Source of the DNA: Dendrobium chrysotoxum
Lineage: Eukaryota > Streptophyta > Magnoliopsida > Asparagales > Orchidaceae
Reading direction: 5' to 3'
Assembly: GCA_019925795.1 (NCBI GenBank)
Contig: CM034298.1
Coordinates: 23,613,556-23,677,555 of the forward strand
DNA length: 64,000 bases
The position numbers and the translations under genes are program-made. The notes below the pieces were generated by a model. That model saw only the letters and a program-made list of their open reading frames with translations, had not been told where the DNA came from and did not search any database. Numbering within the stretch: the stretch's first letter is position 1; each line of letters starts with the position of its first letter. Of this stretch, positions 10,675-20,209 are shown in pieces.

Positions 10675-12480
10675 TCAAATGTCAGTTTTAGGAACCCAAA
10701 TAAGTTTGATTTCCTTTTTATGAAAAGAAGAATGTAATGCATGTGTGCTGTGCTGTGAAACAGGTAGTTTGGGTTTCCACACCTAATGTGTACTATAATG
10801 AACAGTGTAGGTGTGGGAAATGTGTCCTAACATGCCACAGGAAAAACATCTAACACCAGGAAAAGGGTTAACTAATCTACGTGGGTGATAGTGACTCTTC
10901 CTAGGCTTATATGAAACATGCTTTGATGATTTCGAACCTGATTCTACAAAAGGTGGAGGTGCATAAAACTGTGTAAAAGTAGGAGGTGTTTCATGTTTCT
11001 CAAAAGTATTGATCTTAACTTTCAAAAATTCATTTTCTTTCTTTAAACTTGCAATTTCAAATTTCAAAGCACCATTGCTACTCTCCACTTTACATGCCAC
11101 ATTATCCAATTCTTTAAAAGCTCTTTCTAAGTTAACATGCGTGGTTGTCAATGAATCATGCTCAACAATTAAATCAGAATACTTTTTATTCAGTTCTTCA
11201 AATTCATCAAGTAAAGATATGTGATTGCTATCAACAGTGGAATGATCCTTAATCAAAACATCATGCTCTTTTTGCAAAGTCAAATAATCCAATTTCAAGC
11301 TAGCATGGGTTTTGTTAAGCTTCCTATACGATGCATGAATTTTTTCAGATATTTCAAGTAATTGATCGTAAGTAAGCTCACATACCTCTTCCTGGTCAGA
11401 CTAACCAGGATGATCATTAGCCATCAAACACGGATTTGTTTCCTCCTCTTTAGCTTCAGTCTCAAAAGAGTCGGATGCAGAATCTATCCAGAATACTTTG
11501 GAATCTACTTCTTGTCCTTCCTGAACTTGTGTTTCTCCTCACCCTTCTCCTTGCTTTGGTGAGTTTTAAGTGTAGGACAATCAACCTTAATGTATCCAGG
11601 CTTCCTGCATTCAAAACAGACAGTGTCAGATGAACCCTTAAAATTTTTCTTGGACTTACCCTTGTTCCACTTCTGAAAGTTCTTGTGTTTCTTCCTTAGA
11701 AAGCTTTTGAATTGCCTAGTGATTAGGGCAACGTCATCACTATCAGACCCGAAAGCACTAGTATCACTCTCGTTGGCCTTCAGTGCCACTATTTTCTCCT
11801 TCTTCTCACCTACATCAAGCTGTCTTTCGTTCACCCCTTGCTTATAAGCAATGAGTGATCCAAGTAAGCTATCAATAGAGTAAGTATTAATCTTTAGATT
11901 CAGTGATTACAGTTATCTTAGCATCATATGAAGAAGGCAGACATCTAAGAATTTTGTTCACTCTTTCATAGTTTGTATGTTCTCTACCTAAGGCATGCAA
12001 AGAAGTGACAATTTGAGTGAATCTCGTATACATTTCAGAAATGGTTTCAGTAGGTTTCATATGAAAAAGTTCATAGTCATGAAGTAAAAAGTTTAACCTA
12101 GACTGTTTGACTTCAATTGTACCTTCATACATGATGCATAATCTATCCCAGATTTCCTTACCAGTTATACACGTAGAGACACGCATGTAATCCTCAGATT
12201 TTAAAGCATAGATAAAATAATTCAAATATTTGGCATTCAATTGTGCTAAGTCACAATCATCAAAAGTCCAATCAATAAAGGGCAGTTCAGTTTTAACATT
12301 GTTAATCATCCTAAAAAGTGGTTTGTATCCATCCTTAACTAGCATCCACATGCGATAATCAATTGATTGAAGAAAAGTGGACATGCGAACTTTCCAAAAA
12401 TCAAAAGGTATGTTATCAAACAATGGCGATCGTGTAATTGAATAACCTTCAGCAGTATTATGATTACCAAACTTAGCCAT
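10675..12480 (-). pseudogene. gag of SV-1, broken
   Basis: Starts MAKFGNHNTAEGYSITRSPLF (ATG at 12480). The first 197 codons form the capsid-like copia Gag region (WDRLCIMYEGTIEVKQSR, LLHDYELF). Around 11590-11640 lies the first zinc knuckle, C-FE-C-RKPG-Y-IKVD-C, whose histidine is tyrosine. Then follows an acidic stretch, a predicted coiled coil (LLDEFEELNKKYSDLIVEHDSL, 10783-11298) and a second knuckle CFSCGMLGHISHTY whose last cysteine is lost. The gag stop TGA is at 10675-10677. Stops break the frame near 11885 and 11500. Confidence 0.85.
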
Positions 12481-12521
12481 AGATCAAATTCAAAAGTTTT
12501 TAAACTTAAATTTTGAATCCC

Positions 12522-12533
12522 ACTTTAATACCA
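12522..12533 (-). other. Primer binding site of SV-1 (degenerate)
   Basis: TGGTATTAAAGT on the minus strand, 2 nt after the 5' LTR. The intact form in SV-2 and SV-3 is TGGTATCAGAGC, complementary to the 3' end of plant initiator Met tRNA, as usual for copia elements. Three changes in 12 bases. Confidence 0.75.
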
Positions 12534-12535
12534 CT

Positions 12536-14159
12536 TGAAAGTTTGATACGGATGTTAAGCCCTGATGAACTAGTCCTGAGGCTAACCAAGAGGGGGGTGA
12601 ATTGGTTATTTAAAATTTTGAGAACAACAGCAAAAAAATTTTCTATGACATGCAGTGGAAACAAGTAAATACTCAAACGAAATAATTAAACACAATTTTC
12701 ACCCAAGAAGATAATCACAGAAAAACTAAAGTGCAAAAAGTAATCAGAAAGAACACACCAGAATTTTATAGTGGTTCGGTTAACTTGACCTACGTCCACT
12801 ACCCGGAGCCTCCCCTCTGGGTATTGCACTAACTCAAAGTGTCTCTCCTTTTGCTCCCACAGCAAGGTGGAGAAGCCTGTACAAAAACCTCCTTTCCATC
12901 GACACGGTGAGGCAGAGAACCCAACCTCATTTTGTTTCCTCCTGAAGCAGGAAAAGAACCTCGGACACCTTTCGCATCCTCCTGAAGCAGGTAGAGAATC
13001 CTGGATCTTCTTGCGAACGATCCTCTCACAAAGAACACCAACACGACGAAAGACAACGAGCGGAGAAGATGACTCTGATCCTTGCTTGGAGCAACCTTCG
13101 TGAACCCCTCACGAACTCCCCCTCATAAGATCCTCTCTCTCTCTCCCAAACTCTTTGTCTCTCTAGGGTTTCTCTGGAAAGGAAAGTGGTAAAAGATTTT
13201 TCTTGTTGAATAAAAAGATCTTTTATAGGAGGGCTCCAAATTTTCCCTAAATCTCAATTGGTCGGCCCAGATCATCCAGGACGATCGATCGTCATGGACG
13301 ATCAGTTCAAAATCAGCTACTTCAGCCTGGATGATCTGGCTCTTCTAGACGATCAGTAGAAAAAGTTGTTCATATCGTCCTGTAAATTGAGAAATTTCAT
13401 CTAGAAGACCGCTCTAGTCATCTAGAGAAACTTGTGCTGGACGACCCAAAAATGACTTGATCGTCCAGGACGATCAGGATATCGTCGTGTATGATTAGTT
13501 CAAAATGTGCCTAAATCATCCTGAGCACCGCTCTGGACGTACAGCTGAAACACACTAGACGATCATGTTTGTCCAGGATGATCCTGTGATCGTCTAGGAC
13601 GATATGATCATATCAATCAAGTATTAATTACTTTCCTTAATAACAGACTAATTTAGGCATGATTGTACTGGATTGTCTAGGACAATACACGTATCGTCCG
13701 GGACGATCAAACCAAATATCTTAAAATAAAAACTTGACTAACTTGATCTAGCGGCTAAGAATTTCTGATTTCAGCATATCGTCCCATATGATGAAATGAT
13801 CGTCCAGGATGATCTGCTTAATCAGACACACTTAACTTGGTCTCCCTAATTAGGGTTTCTATTTTTACTTGATCATCCAGGATGATGGGAATATCATCCA
13901 AGATGATCTGAACAAAAACTTGAACAGAAACTCTAATTCACTCAAGCTCTCCCCCTGAGTGTGTGTGTGCAAGGTTACTTAGCTAAGGGATCAGTTGTAA
14001 TACAATTGACTCAAGAAAAGGAAAATAGTACACTTAGACACACTTGGACCCGATCTTGAGTTTGCTTGAGTTGCTCATGATCTTTTATGCCTGAAACGGG
14101 TTAGCCAAGCAAAACACAATAGAAACATATTTGTCATCATCAAAACCAGATTTACAACA
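12536..14159 (-). repeat. SV-1 5' LTR
   Basis: A 1624-bp LTR, partner of 2672-4315. It has the TATA-like box at 13220-13227 and a dyad array at about 13270-13905, where a deletion has removed part of one pair (near 13381). Both LTRs have many single-base differences from each other, so the insertion is not recent. Confidence 0.9.
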
Positions 14160-14164
14160 AGATA
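14160..14164. repeat. Target-site duplication of SV-1, right
   Basis: AGATA, identical to 2667-2671. Confidence 0.9.
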
Positions 14165-15445
14165 GTGTTGAGGATTGTTGGGAAGATCTTTTATTTAATA
14201 GAACTTTGGATGTATCTTGGAGTAATGAGGATGTTAGTGAGAGGATGAAACTATTAATTTTATTAGGGAGACCCTAGGTTATTTAGGGAGAGATATGATA
14301 CTTTGGATACTTCCTCCCTCAATAAATCTTTGAGACCATCTATTAATAAAGCATATATTTTGGAGCTTAAGGATCTTCCTAACCATCTTACGTAAGCCTT
14401 TGTAGGTGATAAATTAGCTTTTCATGTAATCATTTTTGCAGATTTAGGAGAGGAACAAGAAGGTAAGTTGATTAGGGTTTTAGGAGAGTATAAGAAATCT
14501 TTTGACTAGGCTATAGTTGATATAAATGGAATCAATCCATACTTGAGCATGCATAAGATCTTGATGGAGGAGAATTCCCTACCAAAAGTAGATCTTCAAA
14601 GGAGATTGAACCCATCCATGGAAGAGGTATGTAAGGAGATTCTTAAGTGATTAGAAGTAGGAATTATATATCTTATATTAGATTGTGTCTGGGTGAGTCT
14701 TATTCACTGTGTCCCTAAAAAAGGTGGCCTAAGTGTAGTGTCCAATGAGCATAATAAATTGATTCCTATTAGAATAACGACTGGGTGGATGATTTATAAT
14801 GATTATAGGAAGCTGAATACGATTACTAGGAAATATCATTTTCACTTGCCATTCATTTATTAGGCATTCATTTTATTATTTACTAGATGGGTATTCAGAG
14901 TATCACAAGATTCTTGTAGCACCTGACGATTAGGATAAGATCACCTTAACTGCTCCACATGGATCATTTTCCTTTAGAGGATGTAATTTGAGCTTTATAA
15001 TGCCCCTGCAACTTTTTATTATTATATGATATCTATTTTCTCGAATTTGATAGACCTTGGCATTGAGATATTTATGGACTTCTTTTCTAGTTTTGGCACC
15101 ACCTTTGATTTCTTCCGAGATCATTTATCCACTATGCTTAAATGATGTATAGAAATAAATCTGATGTTGAATTAGGAAAAGTGCAAATTTATGGTAGCCG
15201 GGGATAGTCTTAGGACATAAGATTTTAAATATTTGATTAGAGGTGGATAAGGATTAGATTTTATTTATTGAACATTTGTGGCCTCCTACTTCAATAAGAG
15301 GCATAATAAGTTTTTAGGACATGGTGGGCCTTATAGCAGATTTATTAAAGATTTTCCAAAATCACAAAACCCTTGTGTCATTTGTTGGAAAAGGATGTTA
15401 TATTTATGCTTGATGAGACATATTGTAAAGCCTTTAATATACAAG
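14165..15445 (+). pseudogene. Gypsy reverse transcriptase relic (GY-A, right part)
   Basis: Continues GY-A after SV-1. Recognisable RT blocks: PNHLT and KLAFHVIIFADLGEEQEGKL near 14375-14475; NPSMEEVCKEILK; VPKKGG; YNDYRKLNTITRKYHFHLPF near 14800-14860; APATFYYYMISIFSNLIDLGIEIFMDFFSSFG near 15005-15105, where the catalytic MDD reads MDF; EKCKFMV; and HKTLVSFVGKGCYIYA at the end. Many stops. At about 15445 it joins directly to gag sequence of GY-B. Confidence 0.75.
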
Positions 15446-16647
15446 TAGCAAACCTAGGAGAAAATTGTGGTAGAAGAACCATTATAATCATGCCAGCCTA
15501 AAGAACAACTTGATTTAGTTAAGGAAGCAAAAAAATTAATTAGGAAAGTTGTAGAGAGACCACCACCACTTTTTTCCTAAAGGTTTTTTGAAGGAAAAGC
15601 CAAGCTAAATTTAGATAAGTAACTTTTATGCTTTTCTAGAATAGTTGAGTAATTAACTGTTAGTATAGCTTCTTCAAAAGCCATAGATCATACGCCTACC
15701 TATAGAAAATTTATAAAAGGTATCCTTAACAAAATAAGGAACTATGAGGAATTTGAGACTATAGTAATGACTAAGGAGTTTAATGTTATCTTATAGTAGA
15801 AACTCACCCGAAAGCTAAAGGATCCTAGTAGCTTTACAATTTTAATGCCTATAGGGGAGAGCTTATGTGGGAGAGCACCCTATGATTTTTGTGCAAAAAA
15901 TATTCTTATGCCTTGGTCTATTTTTATGAGGTTAGACTTAGGAGAGATCCACCCCACAACTGTTACCCTTCAGCTTGCTGATAATTATTTTACTTATCCT
16001 AATGGGGTGGTAGAGGATGTACTTATTAAGGGTAATAAGCCTATTTTACCTGTAAATTTTATTATCTTAGAAATGGAAGAGGGTAGGGAGACACCCATTA
16101 TCTTAGGGAGACCCTTTCTATCAATGGGTAAGGCCATGATTAATGTCTATAAGGGTGATCTTACCTTGATAGTCTAAGATCAGGAGGTGACAATTAATGT
16201 GCTTAATATTATGATGTTCCCCAAATAAAAGAAAATAAGGATTTCTATTGAGTTGATTTTGAAGAAGCTGGGGTTGACGATTGTAGGGAAGTTCTTATAT
16301 CTAATAGAACTTTGGATGTATCTTGGAGTAATGAGGATGTTAGTGAGAGGATGAATGAAAATATTCATTTTAGTAGGGAGATCCTAGATTATTTAGGGAG
16401 AGAGATGATACTTTGGATACTTCCTCCCTCAACAGATCTTTGAGACCATCTATTGTTAAAGCGCATATTTTGGAGTTAAGGCTCTTCTTAACCATCTTAA
16501 GTAAGCCACCGTAGGTGAGAAATCAGCTTTTCATGTAATCATTTCTACAAATTTAGGAGAGGAACAAGAAGACAAGTTGATTAGGTTTTTAAGAGAGTAT
16601 AAGAAAGCTTTTGACTAGGCTATAGTTGATATAAAGAGAATTAGTCC
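15446..16647 (+). pseudogene. Partial gypsy copy GY-B (gag end, protease, RT start)
   Basis: A second copy of the GY-A region 1848-2640 plus the stretch corresponding to 14165-14530, now uninterrupted. The protease frame 15845-16177 is open for 110 codons (RLDLGEIHPTTVTLQLADNYF, PIILGRPFLSMGKAMINVYKGD). The active site reads YDFC, so it lacks the glycine that follows the catalytic aspartate. The RT part starts near 16440 (RPSIVKAHILE) and SV-2 cuts it at 16647. It shows what GY-A looked like across the SV-1 insertion point, confirming that SV-1 is an insertion. The left edge at about 15445 is a rearrangement breakpoint. Confidence 0.75.
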
Positions 16648-16924
16648 TGTTGCAAACTTGGTTTCAAGGACTATAATTTTGATGATAGCAAACATCTCTG
16701 GTTCTTATTTATTGCCTAATCTTTCAGGTACGCAGGATCGATTACAAGTGTAAGCCAGTTCAAGAACGAGTTAGTCTGTATTATAATTCAGGTCAAAAGT
16801 ATTGGTTTTTATTTTTATTGAGTCAATTGTAATGTAACTGATCGCCTAGCTAAGTAACCTTGCACACACACACTCAGGGGAAGAGCTTGAGTGAATTAGA
16901 GTTTCTATTCAAATTTTTGTTCAG

Positions 16925-17574
16925 ATCGTACTAGACGATAGTCATATCGTCCTGGACGATCAAGTAAAAATAGAAACCCTAATTAGGGCGACCAAGTTAA
17001 GATGGTCTGATTAGGCCGATCGTCCTGCACGATCTTTAGATCGTACGGGATGATATGCTCAAATCAAAAATTCTCAATCGCCAGATCAAGTTAGGCAAGT
17101 TTTTATTTTAAGATATTTGGTCTGATCGTCCCGGATGATACGTGTATCATACTGGACGATCCAGTACAATCATGCCTAAAATAATCTGGTAATTAAGGAA
17201 AGCAATTTATATTTGATTGATATGATCATATCGTCCTGGACGATCGCAGGATCGTCCCGGACGATCATGATCATCTAGTGCATTTCAGCTGTACGACCCG
17301 AACTGTGTTAAGGACAATTTGGGCACTTTTTGAACTAATCGTACAGGATGATGTCCCTGTCGTCCTGGACGATCAAGTCTTTTTTTGGTCGTCCAGCACA
17401 AGTTTCTCTGGACGACCCGAACTGTCTTCTGGATGATATCCCTCGATTTACACTAATCATCCCGTACTCTGCGATCGTACGGGATGATATGATCAATTTT
17501 TTCTACTGATCGTCCAGAAGAGCCAGATCGTCCAGGCTGAAGCAGCTAATTTTGAACTGATCGTCCTGGATGAT
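16925..17574 (+). promoter_or_regulatory. U3 array of paired 15-bp dyads (SV-2)
   Basis: Five intact pairs: 16925-16960, 17019-17054, 17125-17160, 17230-17265 and 17338-17373. Each is two 15-bp dyads (for example ATCGTCC-T-GGACGAT) with exactly 6 bp between them. A sixth pair at 17456-17488 has lost three bases of its first dyad but keeps the 6-bp gap. Pair starts are 94, 106, 105, 108 and 118 bp apart. A single dyad at 17560-17574 lies 43 bp before the TATA-like box. Perfect examples are 17230-17244 and 17251-17265. Confidence 0.85.
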
Positions 17575-17617
17575 CTTGGCCGACCAGTTGAGATTTAGGG
17601 CAAATTTTGAGCCCTCC

Positions 17618-17625
17618 TATAAAAG
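17618..17625 (+). promoter_or_regulatory. TATA-like box of SV-2 LTR
   Basis: TATAAAAG in a CTCCTATAAAAGAT context, directly after the dyad-rich U3 region and before the leader. The same box lies in both SV-1 LTRs. Confidence 0.65.
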
Positions 17626-18309
17626 ATATTTTTTTTTCAACAAGAAAAATCTTTTGCCACTTTCCTTTCCATAGAAACTCTAGAGAGAGAGAGTTTGGGA
17701 GAGAGAGAGAGGATCTTGTGAGGGGGAGTTCGTGAGGGGTTCACGAAGGTTGCTCCAAACAAGGATCAGAGTCTTCTTCTCCACTCGTCATCTTTCATCG
17801 TGTCAGTGTTCTTTGGGAGAGGATCGTTGGCAAGAAGATCTGAGGTTCTCTGCCTGCTTCAGGAGGAAGCAAAAGGACGTTAGGTTCTCTGCCCGCTTCA
17901 GGTAGAAGTAAAAGGAGGTTAGGTTCTCTGCCTCACCGGGTGGTGAGAAGGAGGTTTTTGTACAGGCTTTTCTGCCTTGCTGTGGGAGCAAAAGGAGAGT
18001 TACCTTTTGTTTAGTGCAATACCCGGAGGGGAGGCTCCAGGGAGTGGACGTAGGTCAAGTTGATCGAACCACTATAAAATCTGGTTTGCTTTTCTGATTC
18101 TATTCTGCACTTTACTTTTCTGATATTAACTACTTGGGTGAATATCTGTGATTGATCTTTTCATTCTTGTTTACTTGTTTTCGCTGTAAAGTATCGAAAA
18201 ATTTTTTTTCTGTTCCTCATGAAATTTTTAAATAACGAATTCACCCCCCCCTCTTGGTTAGCCTCCGGACTAGTTCACTAGGGCTTAACATCCCTATGAA
18301 ACTTTCAAG

Positions 18310-18321
18310 TGGTATCAGAGC
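18310..18321 (+). other. Primer binding site of SV-2
   Basis: TGGTATCAGAGC, complementary to the 3' end of plant initiator Met tRNA, 2 nt after the LTR. Confidence 0.9.
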
Positions 18322-18362
18322 GGGATTCAAAATTTAAGTTTAAAAACTTTTGAATTTGATCC

Positions 18363-20174
18363 ATGACTAACTGTAATAATCGTAATACTGTTGAAGGTTA
18401 TTCTATTACAAGACCACCTTTGTTTGATAACATTCCTTTTAATTTTTGTAAAACATGCATGTCTACTTTTCTTCAATCAATCGATTATCGTATGTGGATG
18501 TTAGTTAAAGATGGTTATGAAGCACCACATAGACTTGTTAACGGTATTAAAACTGAACTCCCATTTGTAGATTGGACTTTTGATGATCGTGATTTAACAC
18601 AATTAAATGCAAAATGTTTGAACTGTTTCTTTTGTGCTTTAAAATCTGAAGACTATATGTGTGTTTCTACTTATACAACGAGTAAAGAAATCTGGGATAG
18701 ATTGTGTATAACATATGAAGGTACAACTGAAGTCAAACAGTCTAGGTTAAATATCTTGTTACATGATTACAAACTTTTTTGCATGAAAACTAGTGAGACG
18801 ATTTCAGAAATGTACACAAGGTTCACTCAAATCGTTACCTCTTTGCATGCTCTAGGAAGAGAACTAACTAATTACGAAAGAGCGAACAAAATTCTTAGAT
18901 ATTTGCCTTCTTCATACGATGCTAAGATTACTGCGATCACAGAATCTAAAGATTTAAATACTTACTCTATTGACAGCTTACTTGGATCACTCATTGCTTA
19001 CGAGCAAGGGGTGAACCAAAGACAACTTGATGCAGGTGAACGAATGAAGGAGAAGACGGGGGTGCTAAAGGCCAATGATTCAGATGCTAGCACTTCTGGG
19101 TCTGATAGCGATGATGTTGCCATAATCACAAGGTAATTCAAGAGCTTTCTAAGGAAGAAGAATAAGAATTTTTAAAAGTGGAACAAAGGTAAGACTAGTA
19201 GAAACTTTAAAGGTTCATCTGAATCTATTTGTTTTGAATGCAGGAAGCCTGGACACATAAAGGCGGATTATCCTACACTCAAGGCTCACCCAAGTAAGGA
19301 GAAGGGTGAGGAGAAACCAAAGTTCAGAAAGGACAAGAAGCGGATACAAAAGACATTCTGGGCAGACTCTGCATCCGACTCCTCTGAGACTAAAGCTGAA
19401 GAGGAGGAAATAAATTTGTGTCTGATGGCTGATGATCACCCTGGTCAATCAGACCAGGAAGAGGTATGTGAGCTTACTTACAATCAATTACTTGAAGTAT
19501 CTAAAAAAATTCAAGCATCGTATAGGAAGCTTAAGAAAACCCATGCTAGTTTGAAACTGGATTATTTAACTTTGCAAAAAGAGCATGATGTTTTCACTAA
19601 GGATCATTCCACTATTGATAGCAATCACATGTATTTACTTGATGAGTTTGATGAATTGAATAAAAAATATTCTGATTTAGTTACTGTGCATGATTCATTG
19701 AAAACCACTCGTGTTGATTTGGAGAGAGTTTTTAAAGAATTAGATTCCATGGCATGTGAAGTAAAAAGTAGCATTGGTGCTTTAAAATTTAAAATTGCAA
19801 GTTTAAATAAAGAGAATGAATTTTTGAAAGTGAAAATTAGTGCTTTTGAGAAAAACCAAACACCTCCTACTTTTGCACAGTTTTATGCACCGCCGCCTTT
19901 TGAAATATTTGTTGCAAGTTCATCAAAACATGTTTCATATACTTCTAGGAAGAGGCACTATCACTCACGTAGATTAGTAAACCCTTTTCCTGGTGTTAGA
20001 TGTTATTCATGTGGCATGTTAGGACATATTTCCCACACCTGCACGATTCACCGTAGTACACATTGGGTGTGGAGGCCCAAACTGCCTGTTTCACAGCACA
20101 GCACGCATGCATTGCATTCTTCTTTTCATAAAAAGGAACCCAAACCTATTTGGGTTCCTAAGACTGAGGTTTGA
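18363..20174 (+). pseudogene. gag of SV-2, two internal stops
   Basis: A single frame of 604 codons from ATG 18363 to TGA 20172-20174, interrupted by TAA at 19134-19136 and at 19173-19175. The first replaces a glutamine codon by comparison with SV-3 (ITRQF). The N-terminal half is the copia Gag region (MWMLVKDGY, WDRLCITYEGTTEVKQSR). The first zinc knuckle near 19235-19277 ends in DY instead of DC. A long predicted coiled coil follows (DEFDELNKKYSDLVTVHDSL), then the second knuckle CYSCGMLGHISHTC, intact. The frame ends WVPKTEV. Confidence 0.85.
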
Positions 20175-20209
20175 TATTTTTGTAGGGGTGCTCTCACACA
20201 AGACCTCAT

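Larger units (their letters stand above)
2672..14159 (-). mobile_element. SV-1: full-length Sirevirus-like copia element
   Basis: An 11,488-bp element bounded by TG...CA ends and AGATA duplications, in minus orientation inside GY-A. Order along its own strand: 5' LTR 14159-12536, primer site, gag, pol, a 1.9-kb spacer with palindromes, ORF3, polypurine tracts, 3' LTR 4315-2672. Pol sequence, long LTRs, the extended Gag and the extra ORF after pol match the Sirevirus (SIRE/Maximus) lineage of Ty1/copia. All three reading frames are broken, so it is dead. It belongs to the same family (A) as SV-2; a block of about 200 bp at 6573 looks roughly 90% identical to SV-2 by eye. Confidence 0.9.
16648..18307 (+). 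repeat. SV-2 5' LTR
   Basis: A 1660-bp family-A LTR, TGTTGCAAACTTGG to ACTTTCA. It contains the dyad array 16925-17574, a TATA-like box at 17618-17625, leader repeats at 17810-17950 built on 'ttctctgcc' units, the conserved block GGACGTAGGTCAAGTTGA near 18046, and a run of 8 C at 18244-18251. Its 3' partner is missing because SV-2 is truncated at 35977. Confidence 0.9.

Noticed and set aside
18310..18321. Possible tRNA gene near primer sites
   Set aside because: Only the 12-nt tRNA-complementary primer site is present; no cloverleaf can be drawn around any of the primer sites.
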